A stretch of DNA of 64,000 nt from Macrobrachium rosenbergii (GCF_040412425.1 NC_089766.1:15828508-15892507), one strand, 5' to 3'; numbered from the stretch's first letter, positions 10,768 through 24,267 are shown. Numbers and translations are program-made. The notes: generated by a model from the letters alone, not told the origin.

Positions 10768-13700
10768 ATGCAATATACTGCTATTTTGTTCATTTTTAGA
10801 ATGCCAGTATCAAAACATGAAAACTAACTTCACACACGTCAATCATATAAAAAAATTGCTAAGCCAAAATGGCCTCATGCAGTCAGCAAGAGTTGGATGC
10901 ACAGCAGTCACAGTGTTACACACCAAAAGATTATATGGATATGCTTTGTGCTTTTTATATTGTAAGAACATCTTAATTTAATCTGCTGTCATTCTTTATG
11001 CTTTAAAATCGTTATGCGTTGATTTGCACGGGGAATGAAGTTGCAACCCCTTTGCATTTGTTTTACCTATAAATGAATGACAACTTGTTCTTTATCGCAC
11101 TACATGTTGTCCAGGAGAAGACGTGAGCTCTTGAGATCAGTCTCCAGTCAACATTATCGTTGCTCATCTATGGGAAATAGCATTGCCTCCACTGTACTTT
11201 TCTAGTGAGTTTTTAAGCCCGAGGTTTTTCATGAATAGCATTATAACCTCATCTTTTTACCCTAGCAATTTTTCTGTAATTACTCAAAATCAGGAGGACT
11301 GAAAGCCATGTCTAGTTATTATGGAGATCATTGATCCATGAGAACCGAACGAGTGTTTATTGTCTAGTTGATATGTATCTATGCTGACATTTCTCGGTGC
11401 CGCCGGCCCGGTGACGCCTATTGACGTTAGGCAGCTATTGAAGTAAATTTGATTCTCGTATTTAGTTGCAGAATATCGCTTTTTAATACACCTAAGTTCA
11501 AAATTAATATATAATTTTTTAAAAATTATGGCTTAAATGTTTATAGTAACAAGTTATATAAATCTCATATAAGAATGCATGTAAACAAATAGCTCCCCTA
11601 TGGATGACAGCCCTTTGTGTTTTCGTTTTGGCGTCTTCTGTGTTAACCGCATAGCATCCTTTTATTGAGAACTCGGAAGGTAATAATTGCAACTCCGTTT
11701 GCGTCGTTTTAGTTTGTAAGGGTCGAAAGGTGAACAGGACATGAATTACATAATATGAATTGCTCAGGTTTGTCTTACAAATGGAGTAATTGAGGGCAGC
11801 GTTTGCTGTCCCGTAGGGTAAACGATGCCTGTGGGTGCCCTGACCTGAAGACGCAGGCCTGATGTGGCTCTGGAAGTGAATTGTAATTGGATATTGTATT
11901 GAATAAAGCACTTCTGTGACCCAGGCTTTAATATGGTCAAGCAAATATATGCTTAGATTGTAATGGGAAATCGGTATAAGAAAGTCACCGCCTTTCATCT
12001 CAGACGTCGATTCCTACCATAGGCTACAAATGAATGCTTCGAAGTGTATGCAACTGTTGGGTTGTGTTGGACACCAACTATGTTTTAGAACTGAGCACTT
12101 AGAGTATTAAGGGATTGTATTCTATTTTAACTTCACCCAGAGTATGGTAAAGGAAGTGCTGACCTGGCCTGATTGCAAATTCTAGGCTAGGCCACAGGCC
12201 CATAGGAAATTAAATTGGGGTGAGTGTAGAATGATGGAAACAAGTTCTGCAGGCAAAAACAAACCTAACCTTTCCTAGATTGCCATGTCAAGACCTTACC
12301 TTCCTAACCTCACTTAGAGCGCCATGTTCTTGACTTGGTGGGGGGTTGGTTGCTTTGGCCTGCCCCTGAACCCCCCCCCCATTAACACTCAACATTGGAA
12401 ATATTGGACTAAGCCTCTGTTTGGAGGTAATGTTAGACCCTGATCCCATCTTTCCACAAACTACCATTAAGTTGTAACCAAATGTACTATTTTGGTAAAA
12501 TTTTACTAAAAACCATAATCATATCTTGGGCATGGAATCATTGTCCTATGCTTTAATATGTGCATTGAATGTTTCTGATGATCAACCCTTCATTAGCTTA
12601 ATGAAAACATTCCAAACTTAACATACCTATCAGTAGAATTCAGGTGTTTTGTGTTTTACCAGGTCTTTTTCTATCCTTTGCTAATGTGCATTACATTAAG
12701 TAGAAAACATTCCATGAACTTTGCAAATTTCTACTTTCAGTAAAACAAAATCTGGATCCATTCCAGTAACTATCTTGTGGGCTTCAGATGTTTTGTGTTT
12801 TATGATCTGCAGTGTATAAATTAGGGATCAATAGGCAAGTGTGCTTTTTTTGTTGAACAGCGCCACAGGAAAGGGAGCAACACAAATTGCTGTAATGTGC
12901 ATAGTTCTTTCCTGAAGTATAATAAAAGTAATTAGAAATAAAAAGGGAAATGGAGGCTCCTGTTAGTGATAGTCTCCTATTTCTAAAAGTACTCATTTGA
13001 TATAATGAAATGATAAGAATGAAAATCAGTTAATTGTATTTTATTACAAAAATTCTGGGAGAGATGTGTTGTCCAGTGGCTTCAAAACATGGGATGAAAT
13101 TATATTTGAAGAAAAGCCCAAAACCAATAATGACCTCTTAAGGCAAAAAAGTAGAATAGTATTTTCACTGGCTGAATTAATGTTTGTTAATAAAAGAATC
13201 TCAGGGTTGCAAATGGAGTGATTTTCACTGCCCAAAATATGTTGAAAGAGCAAATGAGGAAGAGAGAAAGAGGAGAAGGGTCTTTAAGTAAAACTTGAAA
13301 ATAATGTAAACTAGTCATCCATTCTAGTACCTAAAAAAAAAAAAAAAAAAGAGATAGCAATTAAGGAAGACAAAGGAGGAAGGAGCTAGTAATATGAAAT
13401 GAAGACCTTAATACTAATTTATTCACAAAATTTACAATTTTACAAATGAGTCGGTTTTCTTACTTTTACAAAACAAAGACTTTATTAATTGAATCTGATA
13501 ATTATCAGATAAAGCAAAAATCAATTTTAATTACAATATTATAATAATCATTACTGGAGAACACTGTTCAGTTGTACATTATAGTCAAAATAAAATTAAT
13601 TTCTTAAGGCAGTGAAAAATAAGAATTAGTAGTAAGAGTCAGCAAATCAAAAGTTAACATAATCACAAAAGTCATAATCAAAAATTTCAGCAGCTAATGT

Positions 13701-15146
13701 GAATTACGATTTTAAAGGGACCTCAAAAAAATAAAAATTTTTGTTAACAAACGACAATTACAAAACTTGAGTCAAATACATTTCACATGGACAAAACAAG
13801 GCTATAAACTATAACAAAGAAAAAAAAATAAGCTGTTATGTTAATCTCCATAGTTAATGTTTCCTGAAAAAACCTTAGTTTAAACCCTCTGCAGTAAACA
13901 GTGCAGGATACTTCAGCACTAGGAAAATTAGAATAAAAATGAGATCACTAAACACTACTGTACTTCCTGCCGTCATTTATACAGCCAGAGCTATATGGTC
14001 AGAAGAATTCATAGTATTTGCATCTAGCTCTGCTGAACAATATATTTCCAGATATAAATAGCCATTATGGACTCCTGACTGTAAACAGGTCCCCACGCTG
14101 ATTATAGATATAACTGCAGCAGTTACTTCATCATCTCACCTTACCAGAAAACGAGGTTAAAGACCTTCATAGAACATAAAAAACCATTCTGTAAGCAAAG
14201 AAAACTATAAACTAGGTGGTAAAAACCCTTACAGTAGTCATTAAGAAAGAGATTAACAGTTGGACAAATATTTTTTTTATGAAAAATGTGGAATTCTGAT
14301 TTGGTGCACAGAAAAGATGTATATAGGCACTTGTTCAGTGGGATTACTTTTTATGGAAGATCATGGTACAAATGAGGAAAGTGATTCCAGAGGCCAATGT
14401 CTGTTAGTCAAAAAAAGTCAGTATGTACACCCTGTTATTGGTGGCCTTGGTTATTGGCAATCCGGTTTTATGGGGCTTGTCTAGCGTTGACAATAGCTGG
14501 ATTTTTAGCAACGATAACTGGATTTTTGGCGCTGATAACCAAAGATCAATGCTGATAACCACCTAACAGAGGCGCTGATACCCACTTGTTGGTCCTGATA
14601 TTCATCGATTTCCAGTTATTGGTGATTTTCGGTTACCGTCACGCCATCAGGAATGGACTCCCCCCCCTCTGATAACCGGGGACTGCCTGTTTAGTATTGA
14701 TTTCGTTCTTTGATCTGTTTTTCCATACTAGATTGTCTTCGTTGTTTAACCCCTTGGGCTTTTATTATTCTGCTTAACCATCTAAGGTTGTAGTTTGGCT
14801 AGTACTTCTCACTTCATTGTGATACCATTTTAACCTGAAATTTTTCATAATCTTCAGTTAATATAATAGGTGTTTATGAAGATACGCACCTTCACTTTGA
14901 AGGGCCAGCAGTCATTTGCCACTGCCTCAGCATATCTGATAAACTTAGGTTACATAAACCCATTCATGATATCATCTCTGGCCACTTTGGAGACCTAAGC
15001 ACATAGCACGCATATAGTCATTGTGCTGTTAGTCATTTTTATTTAGGTATACTGTAGCGATACTTGTTGTTATTAGATGTAGTGAGTTAGAAACCTTCAA
15101 GAACCCTAATGCATTTGAATTTTTCCCATTCTTATCCATTGGCAGG
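10768..15146. other. Non-coding region upstream of the SMARCE1 start codon
   Basis: This stretch should contain the end of the intron before coding exon 1 and possibly the 5' UTR exon and promoter, but I found no convincing exon with a donor. A GC-rich patch near 11,397-11,440 (GCCGCCGGCCCGGTGACG) and a locally CpG-richer block to about 11,880 stand out from the AT-rich surroundings. A 159-codon minus-strand frame at 11,519-11,998 has no recognisable family. The rest is AT-rich, with A-runs (13,333-13,350) and one MITE. Confidence 0.4.
14440..14689. mobile_element. pogo-like MITE, copy 1 (left end decayed)
   Basis: The right end AACCGGGGACTGCCTG and the internal GGTTTTATGGGGCTTGTCTA match the copies at 17.3 and 56.4 kb. 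The left inverted repeat is degenerate (GGTGGCCTTGGTTATTGG for CAGGCAGTCCCCGGTTATTGG). The interior is rich in GCTGATAACC-type units, as in the other copies. Confidence 0.75.
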
Positions 15147-15213
15147 ATGTCGTTGCCCACGAACTATCGGCAAGTGGCCATGATGGGTGCAGCACCAACA
15201 CCTGGCCCAACAC
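15147..15213 (+). CDS. SMARCE1: SMARCE1 coding exon 1 (start codon)
   Basis: An acceptor (...ATTGGCAG) lies one base before the ATG at 15147, and a donor GTGAGT follows at 15214. The exon encodes MSLPTNYRQ and then a Met/Ala/Pro-rich stretch ending ...TPGPT, 22 codons plus one base (phase 1). The short start resembles the N-terminus of arthropod BAP111 proteins, and its phase fits the next exon exactly. This region has no fold and carries no catalytic role. The start was chosen because it is the only ATG next to the acceptor that stays open to a strong donor. Identity rests on joining to the downstream HMG exons; on its own this exon would be weak. Confidence 0.8.
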
Positions 15214-17331
15214 GTGAGTGTATTTTTTGTTTCATTTTTAGGGTTTTTTGTTATGTTATCTAAACTAAGTACTGTATAGGCTTTAAAAGAATTTAGTTTG
15301 CTTCAGTTGATAGAACATGTAAAACCCACAGCAAGTTTTAAAAGGTTAATGCAGTTAACAGTGAATTGTTTAATGCTGTAAGAGGCACCATATAATTTTC
15401 TTTAAATTGTTTGGTAACATAAGTGGTCACAGTGCACATAATTGCATATTGCCACTACTGTTTAGAATTTACACCTAACTGTCAAATGGGAGTGAAAGTT
15501 TTACAATTCACCATTGCTGATTTGTGAGATTTAGGCAAACTGTTACCCTAATGGTTGTGCTCTTTTCCTTTTAGGGAATTAGAAAATTATGCACAACTTA
15601 TTTGTTGATTTAAATTTGGTTGTCATTTGTTTTCCATAAGTAAAATGTAAGTTGGTAGTTCAAGATAGACTTTTTTAGAATTAAGTAAGAGTACATTGTC
15701 CCATTTACAATTTTTTCATAATCTGAATGGCTACTTTCTAGATATGCAAGTTCATGGGACTAGAAGATAATGATTGAATACTGCTGGGTGGGAGGTTTGT
15801 GGACATTACAAGATAGAGTCATGAAACAGTGTCATGACAGTATTATTTGTTCAGCAATATTTTTTTTGTATGTTTTATCTGAAAAGAAGCTACTGTGTAC
15901 AGTCATTAGAAAATTTAATAGCATCATTTTAGAGTAAATAAATTTATCTTTAATGTGTATGTAGTATGAATATTTGTGCTATAATATGACATTGTCTGGT
16001 ATGTTGAAATGTCCTGATTTATAGTCCCATTTCATTGCTGTTTTTAAGCTTCTCTTATTACCTGGGCTGAGTAGTAGGGTACTTCAAAACTTTCAGAAAG
16101 TTGTATAGTGGTTATAGGAAAGTTATAACCACAAGGATATGTCATGTTCACTGTTGACTTTATTTTCCCCCATCATTAAAGTGTTAAACCAGTAGGAAAT
16201 AGACTTGCTCAAAGGGGCAGTAAGGCTTTGTGGCATTATAATAGTAACCTTGTTTAAAGACTTTGAAACTGGTGCTATAATGACTAGCATAGCCTCAAGG
16301 GTTTTAGGTCTTTGTTAGTTCTTTCCTCTCACCCCCCTCCCAATGTACACCATGAACCCCCAGGTTAGTGCCAGTGAACTTGTTTTTTGTGCCCTGAATT
16401 TCAGCTGCTTTGTGTGACTCCCTTTACAGAGTATAACTCCCTTTTGGGGTAACTTTCTCTAGTCGTGACAAACATTGTTGAACTCATTTTATTACTTTAT
16501 TACTAACCAAAGAGGATGGAGTAAGGGTGATGAATTCTGCAAGGAATGTGTAAACTAGTAATGCTTTCTTGAATTTTTTTTGGGGCATTCAAGAAGCTAT
16601 AACTTTATTCCAGTAAACCACCATCCACAAGTTTTACGTTAAGAATGAATGATGTATGTTTTAGGTCATGTGGTTGAAAAATACTTCAGTGTGAGTACCA
16701 TTGTAATTTTTTGAAGTTAGTTGCATAATTTGTTTAGATAAAAATTCCATCAGTTTACTTATGCCTACCTTGTGGGGTCAGCAGTCCAACAGACACATGC
16801 CACAGAATATAGAAGACCGCCACCTCTAGGTGGGTCATGCATCTGGGACCTGCAGCACCCCTATTGGTGGTCCAGATATTTCCCTAAGGTGTCTGCCAGC
16901 AGAAAGCACTTAATTTGTGTTGTCCCCCATATACACCTGTAGTAGATTTACTTCCATGACTCATTTTCCAAGCATTTGTCATATTAGTTTTCTATAATGT
17001 ACTTCCTTGTTTTTATTTTGGTTATGTGTTTATTTTTTATATATATTTTTTCCTTAATTTTGATCGTTACATGTTAATTTTCTCTTGGGTATTGCAGCAA
17101 GATCCTGGTTTTCTTTCAGACCACAAAAAGTATGTAGTAGTTGATAGCCACCTCACATGGTTTACCTTCTTGACACTTTTATGTTAGCAGTGTATTTGCT
17201 GGCTTAGGTGAACAGTTTATTTTTTTGTGTTCAGACAGTGTTGGTTCCTTGAGTTTTGATGTAAGTGAAATTTTTTTTGCGCATTCCTAAGACATAAGGC
17301 AGAAACTGTTATATTTACTGTGATTAACATA

Positions 17332-17622
17332 CAGGCAGTCCCCCGGTTAACGGCAGGCTCGGTTAACAGCGATTTGGTTTTATGGGGCTTGTCTAGCGAT
17401 GAAAATTGGATTTCCGCTTATTGGCGCCGATAATTGGGTATTGGCGCCAATATATACCTAACAGAGGCACTGATAACCGAAAATTGGCGCTTTTCGGCGC
17501 CGATAACCCCCAAAAATTGCCAAAAAAAAGCGCCGAAATTGCCGATTTTCGGTTAGCGGCGATTTTCGGTTATCATCACACCCTCAGAAACAGAACCCCG
17601 CCAATAACCGGGGACTTGCCTG
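17332..17622. mobile_element. pogo-like MITE, copy 2
   Basis: A 291-bp element with inverted ends CAGGCAGTCCCCCGGTTAAC and (reversed) CAGGCAAGTCCCCGGTTATT, flanked by TA at 17,330-17,331 and 17,623-17,624. It has no coding capacity. The interior holds repeated GGCGCCGATAA/CCGAAAATTGG units forming further palindromes. TA duplication and CAG-type ends fit the pogo/Tigger branch of Tc1-mariner; the helper transposase is not in this window. Confidence 0.88.
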
Positions 17623-20079
17623 TAATCAATTGTTATTGATGTGTAAGGTTAGGCAGCACTACTAATTGTTACTGATAACTAAACATTAGTGAGAGTAATT
17701 ATGGCACAGCTTAGGTATATTAGCACTGGGTGGGAAGTGCTGGAGTTGTATGTATACCTTGGAGAAGGATTCCCACTATCCATGTAGTATTTGTATGGCC
17801 CAGGTGTGTGTGGTAGATTTGTGATGTGTGAAAATTGGTGACAGCCACAGTAGATCCTTTAGAGTCAATAGTAAAATGAGGTGTTTTGTCCTCTTGGGAG
17901 TCTTCTAAGACCCCTTAGGCATCAACCCCCATAACAGCCATCCTGTATAGGGATGTATGCAGAGTTACAGTCTTATTCTCAAGCAGATGGAGGAGAGATT
18001 ATTGAAATTATTGGAAAATTTATCTGAAGATAAAGATTTTCCCTCAGGGCCTGATGATGATGTCATAGCGCACGATGACTTCCTTTTCAGAGTTGGTCAG
18101 TGTTTTTGTCTTTGCTGTGTGAGTACTTGCCATACCTACCTTGGCAAATGCACCAATGGTGCCAATCCCCAACATACTTGAGAGCTCCACCATTTCTTGT
18201 GATGCTAGTTCTGCTCTTGCTCCAGCGGAGTAAATTGAAATAACCACCGAAAAAATTTTTATATAACTATGGCTCTAGCAGCTGTGCTTTGTTGATGTAG
18301 CTTCAGGATCTTAAATTTCCTAATTATAATCACTCAGGAGCTCAGTACCTCAGTGCCAAGTCAAAAATTGTGCGTCGTGACAAGAAGCCTTTCCTCATGA
18401 GTAGCTACTCGGGTTGTCAGCTGATGGGACCTTTGTTAAATGAATTTTTTCTTTTTATTCTTCGTAATACTGTGCAAACTTATCAGTTTATATGAATTGC
18501 ACTCCCAACCCCACACTTGTTAATCCAGACACTACAGGGAATGACTACCAACACCAGAGTAGCTAGGTGGTCTTGGATGCATTCCCGGCCTGTATGAGGT
18601 GATGTTCTACATTCTGTGGATTGTTGACTGCTCAGGATATGCATACGTAAACTGACGGAATTGTATTAAAAAATAAAGTTTTACTGTTTTAAAGAAATTC
18701 ATTTTTGTATTGTATGGTTGAAGATATGTACTTAAAATTTTCCTCTTTATTTTATTTGAAAGTGAAGGTTGCCAAAGTTCAGAAGCTGTGAAAGCTTTTA
18801 GATGAAAATATATTAGATTTCAATAAGTAGTCTTTCCATAGTATTAGAATACTATAGGCAATACAGATGGTAAGTAAATCTTAAAGCCCATCAACATCCC
18901 GAAGAAGTTTATGTCGTGTCATAATTTTTCCTCAGCAGCCATTGCTTGTTCTCAATTATTCGTTGATTACTACCAGTATATACAAAGTATACTTACTGTG
19001 AGTCAGTTATACAGTTCAAAAGGTCAGTTTTAGTCAAAATATAGAGCAGTTTTGCAAATATTCTCAGAAGTCTATGTATTTTATAGTTTTCTTTATTAGC
19101 ATACTGATTTTATAGCTCTCTTTATTAGCATGTAGTCCTCAAGAAGTTTTTTTTATATATAATCATGATGACTGCAACAGAAATATAACAAGTGAGAATT
19201 TGGTGTTTGGAACAAAGTATTTTTTTTCCATTGTTTCCTCATTTTTTTTTATAGAAAATCACTCAAGAAAGTATGATAATGAAGAATCTGTTAATTCAGT
19301 ACGGTCCTTGCATGATTCATCTACTTGACTCATCCAATAGTAGATTATAGGAGAGCCTCTTGTTGACAGTTATGTTGCAGCTAACGAGATCAACTGCTGT
19401 TTTATTATTGCTTTGTACTGTTAATGGTTTATCTGTATACTTGCTACCTCTGTACTGATATGTACAGTATCATCAGATTTGCAAGTTGCTTTCTTTTATG
19501 GCAACTTAATTCAAGTCTCAGAATTTGTATTAGCTCAGCAATGTACTCCCATTGAAGAAATGAATAATTTTTTCCAATGTCCATTTTTTTGTAACTGTAG
19601 GGAAAAGCTTATGAAATTAGGGACCTTTGACATTTATAATTTCTGTAATGTATACAGTGGCAGTGGTGTCTCAGTTTTAGTATATGCTGTAGTATATAAT
19701 GATGTGCCTTATTATTTATTGTTCAAGAAATCCCTTTTGAAATGCACTTGCCAGCTTTTAATTTTACCAACTTGAATATCTTATCAGCCTGCATTTTTTT
19801 TTTATTGTTGGCATGTTAAAATTCAGTCATACAAATATGACATCCATTTCCTGTTTTAGGTTAAATACAGAAAATTTTTTTATGCAATAGATTATCATCT
19901 TCCCCTAGTACTGTAAAGTAGACAACAGAAGTATTGCAAGGTTCCAAGAAAGATTTTCTCTATGCATAGGATAAAGAGATGGGCAACAGAGCAGTAGGCC
20001 TGCCTCTGAAGAGTGGAGGTTTAGGAGGGTTTCAGAAAACAAGCTGAAAGAGAATTCCAATGCTTTTTTGTTCCTTCAC

Positions 20080-20163
20080 AAACACAAACCTTCGTTCTTT
20101 ATACTAGGATTTAGCTTGCAATCACAAACTAAATCCTATATAAAGAACTTTGGGTTTGTATTT
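20080..20163. repeat. Fold-back repeat with 35-bp arms
   Basis: AAACACAAACC...ACTAGGATTTAG (20,080-20,114) is the near reverse complement of CTAAATCCTATATAAAG...GGTTTGTATTT (20,129-20,163), leaving a 14-nt loop. It could form a strong hairpin in the transcript. It may be a minimal MITE. Confidence 0.8.
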
Positions 20164-21505
20164 TAGGAAAAACACAAACTACTTCAAAAATTTGCTGTTT
20201 TGTGTTGTCACTTAATGTGAATATTTCACAGAATTATGATTTTGGATTAATATTGGAAGCTGATTTGTGTATAAAAGTCTCCAGTAGTTATCAGCGACAA
20301 CAATTGTTGTAGATATTTTGCACTTTTGTGTTTACTAAAAATTATGAAAATTCTTCAATTAAATTGCATTATAGTTGATTTTTGTTCTTTTCAATGCATG
20401 AACACTCACTGCTTTATGTTGAGCACACATGTGTTGCCTTTGATCATTTCACTTCAATTGTTCATCTTTGTGAAAATGAGAGAGATGAATAAAGTATATA
20501 ATTGTGCTGTCTATGTTGTTGAAAGTGATAGAGCATATGAAAAGCAGGATTGTTATATTTTTGAAAAGTTGAAAGTTGTGGTCATCAGTTTACCGTATGT
20601 CATAGAGATTTTTGTATGGAGGAAATTGTGCTTTTATCCAACTTGCTGTATTTAATCTTTAGAAAAATGTAAAATTTAATTAAATGGCAGAGAAATGCAT
20701 ATGGTATTCAATATTCTTTGATACTGGACCTTCATTTGAAATTTCAAAAGAACTGTGGAAGCTGTCATGTTTATTTCAAAAGGGCTTTCTTTTGTACAAT
20801 ATTTTAATTTTGTCTTCACAAGGCAATAGTATAGCCTATAAGTAGAATATAAGAATATTTATGCCAAGGAAAAGTGATCCTTTTTCAATAGAATTAGTGT
20901 GTATATACTAAGATATTTACATTTTTAAGTAATTTACCCAGTCATATTTTTTTTTAATATAGATACATGCCATTATTGCATTATTTCGTTTAGCTGATAA
21001 GCCTCAAGTTAGAGTTGAGTAGCTATATAGTTAATGCAGTACTACTTTAGAAAGGGTGTCACTTCCCTAAGCACAGATACCACTTTGCTTTGAGATTGAG
21101 TCATTTAATTATTTAAATGTTTAGTTTTTGTCATAACTTGTGTTTAAAGGAGCCAAGGAAATGATCACGAAGGAAATTTTGGTATAAGAATGGCGATGTT
21201 TGAGCAAAATTGATTTTGCAACTAGGAGCATCCCTCAACAAAAAGTTGCAGTTCAAGTTTCTTATAATCGTTATGAGAACCTTCTGTATAGTTTAACTGT
21301 ACGTGTAATTTTCTCATTTTGCTGCTTTATAGAATTTCCAGAAGCTTATATTTTTTCTGGATGTTTTCACATGGTGGCAAGTGACAAAAACAGGCCTACT
21401 TGTCATGACAGTGTCTTATGTCACACATTCATATTGTCACAGAATGTATGTTACATTATTTAGCAATGAAAAGAGTAGAATTGTTGTAAAAGGAGTATTC
21501 CAAAT

Positions 21506-21597
21506 TTGCAAATTTCAGAACATGATTTGGGAATATAAGCAAAGTAATTTACAATTGCAAATTTCAGAACATGATTTGGGAATATAAGCAAAGTAAT
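21506..21597. repeat. Tandem duplication, 49-bp unit
   Basis: TTGCAAATTTCAGAACATGA...GCAAAGTAAT occurs twice, almost identical, just left of DIRS element B. Confidence 0.9.
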
Positions 21598-21612
21598 AGT
21601 TGTAAATCTATA

Positions 21613-21905
21613 TTTCTGGATCGGGGTCCCGTGTCACCCGGTGAAATAGTCCATTCAGCACTTATTTCTAGGTAATTCCGTTGCTAGATACCAGAGAAAG
21701 CTAAATGAAATGCTGGAGTTACTACCCCCAGAGCGAGCTCCACTAGATGGAGTCGTGTATGGAAAAGGGTGAACTACAAAAACACGGAACCTTATCCTAT
21801 AGAGATTCCCAATGTCAAAAGTCCCAACGAGAGGTGCCGATACAAGCCCATGCACTACTCATGGACTGTATACAAGGCAACACTAGCCGCATTCCATTTT
21901 AGCAC
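21613..21905 (+). repeat. Left inverted terminal repeat of DIRS B
   Basis: Starts TTTCTGGATCGGGGTCCCGT and ends ...CATTCCATTTTAGCAC. It is the reverse complement of 28,142-28,460 with scattered mismatches over about 290 bp. Confidence 0.92.
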
Positions 21906-22245
21906 GTTTTTTTTTTCACACGTAATTTCGTTGTGATCCTTATTTTGTGCTTGTTTTGGATTTTTTATGGCATCCTCGCAAGGTTCTTCTTCAGTTACTT
22001 GAGTACCAGTGTTTTGTTGTTTTTAGGCGGTTGAAGCTTCTTATTTTCCTTTAGTTTAATAATTAAAGGGATTTATAACGCCCGTCTCGATCTCCTCTCA
22101 CGTGCCTCTGACCTCTCTTGGTCTTGGGTCGGCATGTTTGTTTTGTGTTTTTATTTGTATCCCTTTTTATTTGGGATATTTTACCATTAATGATCCCTAA
22201 CTTTAGTGGGTTTGATTAATTTTTGTTTGTTCTGTACCCATTTAC

Positions 22246-22560
22246 TACGAGAAGTGCTGTTTAGCATTTTAGGCTACTGAGCTACCCCCTCGGCCCATTC
22301 GCTTTTTATCATGGCTTCATTAAGAGAGTGATTTTTATTACGGGAGTGATGTTTAGCGTTTAGGCTACGAGCTACCCACTCGGGCCCATTCGCCTTTATC
22401 ATGGCTTCATTACGAGAGTGATGTTTAGCGTTTAGGCTACTGAGCTACCCCCTCGGGCCCATTCGCTTTTTATCGTGGCTTCATTACGAGAAGTGTTGTT
22501 GAGCGTTTAGGCTACTGAGCTTCCCCCTCGAGCCCATTCGCTTATTATCATGGCCTCATT
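22246..22560 (+). repeat. Tandem array, about 74-bp unit x4
   Basis: Units contain TTTAGGCTACTGAGCTACCC, CCTCGGGCCCATTCGC and TTATCATGGCTTCATTA. They lie in the leader of DIRS B; one unit has a partial internal duplication near 22,322-22,350. Confidence 0.88.
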
Positions 22561-23279
22561 ATGCTTTATTTTTGTCACTCACTTCTCTTAGCCTTTGGGG
22601 ATCTTATTTTCATTGGTACTGTTACGGTTTTTACTTTGTTTTTACTTTGTTTTTATAATTTTGTTTATTTCATACGAGGCCAGTTAGTGTTTTCCACCTA
22701 ACTGTCTTCTGCTTTATTTACTTTCGAACGTTAGCCTCCTTTTGCTACTACCTGTTCGGTGTTTCGTTATCTTGTTGGGCGCTCTCCTTGCTTACTGCTC
22801 ACGGGCGGTTTTAGTGTTTAGCGGTTGGCGTTTATTCCCCACCGCTATCACTTCATTCAGGATATCCTCCTCTCCGGGTTTTCCTCTCTTGGCTTGGAGT
22901 GCGCCCACTTCAGAACAGTTCATAACCTTCCCACATTTTGTTCAAACATGATCGCTTCGAATGTTCCGTTGACTCTGTTTTTATGTCTATGAGTTTTGTC
23001 CTGTTAGCCCGGTTTTCTCTCCGGTTTTCTCCGGGGGTTTTCCTGGTCTGACTAGGCTAATGGTTGCTACGGTACTCTGCTCCGGCATCCGTTCCAGCAT
23101 GCCCTTTTCTCATCGCGTTTTTAGGCTGGTTTTGTCAAGTGCAGGAATGCTCCGCTATCCTGCAACAAACCAGCGATCACGGAGTCTATAGCTCCCATTC
23201 GGTTGCAGTCTGTTTTGGATTTATAGTTTGGCACGGAAGGTTATGAAGTACGCTATGCTCTCCTCGAGCAGACTTCTTG

Positions 23280-23960
23280 ATGAACCCGTAGGTTTTATAT
23301 ATACCTGTCGGTTTCGTCTCCGCCAAACTCCGCCTCAAGTGACTTATTCTTGACTCGAAGGTTGTAAAGCACGCTATGCTCTCTCCGAGCAGGCTACTTG
23401 ATGAATCCGTAGGTTTTATTTACACCAGTCGGTTTTATCTCCGCCAAACGCTGCCTCCTTTGGCTTATTATTAGTCGTTTGGCACCCGGCAGATTGCGTT
23501 GTACGCTATGCTCTCCCGAGCAGGCTACCTGATGAATCCGTAGGTTTCATATATACCTGTCGGTTTTACCTCCGTCAAGCTCCGCCTCATGTGGCTTATT
23601 AATAGTCGCTCTTTCGCGATAAATCGGTAGGTTTCACATATACGCCTATCGATTTCACTCCGCCAAACTCCGCCTCCGGCGGGATTCTCGTTAATTCAGT
23701 AGGTTTCATATAAACCTATCGGTTCTCCGCCTCTTGTGGCTTATTAATAGTTAACCTTTTCGGTGTTTGGGCTCTCTCCGGCGAGATTCTCGGTGGATCG
23801 GTAGGTTTCATATACGCCTATCGATTTCCTCCGCCAAACTCCGTTTCGGCGAGGTTCTCGGTAAATTGGTAGGTTTCATATACACCTATCGGTTTTTCCT
23901 TCGCCAAACTCCGTCTTATATAACTTATTAATAGTTGTTCCTCCGGTGTCTGGGGTCCTA
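23280..23960 (+). repeat. Tandem array, 70-130-bp units x7
   Basis: Each unit holds GTAGGTTTCATATA, CCTATCGG and CTCCGCCAAACTCCGCCTC, with variable spacers (TGGCTTATTAATAGT, GCTATGCTCTC). A second, structured leader array of DIRS B, GC-richer than its surroundings. Confidence 0.88.
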
Positions 23961-24232
23961 ATTTTTCCCCCTCCTGGAGGCCGGCCGCAAGTCTCGTAAC
24001 TCTTACGCCAAGTTAATTGTTTACGGAGAGTTTTCTGAAGACGTTGCGGCCTTCTGTCTCATTCTCGGACCTGTGAACATCGTCCCGGAGCGATAAGTAG
24101 GTGCGGGAATAATTGAGGCAAACCTTTTCCGCTTAGCTCGGAATTAGGTGAGGCAAACTTTTCCTTTAGGGGATTTGTTAACTTCTCATCCCTTTTCGAC
24201 GGTTCCTGGTCTACCGTCCCTAAGGTGAAGTC

Positions 24233-24267
<35 letters not shown>

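Larger units (their letters stand above)
15214..21612 (+). other. SMARCE1 intron 1, part before DIRS element B
   Basis: AT-rich intron sequence. Apart from the features listed separately (MITE copy 2, fold-back at 20,080, duplication at 21,506) I see no gene. A 74-codon frame at 17,957-18,181 (LLKLLENLSEDKDFPSGPDD) is protein-like but unrecognised and could be a transposase N-terminus. Confidence 0.6.

Noticed and set aside
11519..11998. 159-codon minus-strand frame as a gene
   Set aside because: No recognisable domain, no repeats of codon bias, no splice context; it may be chance or a repeat fragment.
17957..18181. Acidic frame LLKLLENLSEDKDF as a transposase N-terminus
   Set aside because: Too short, with no core domain following it.
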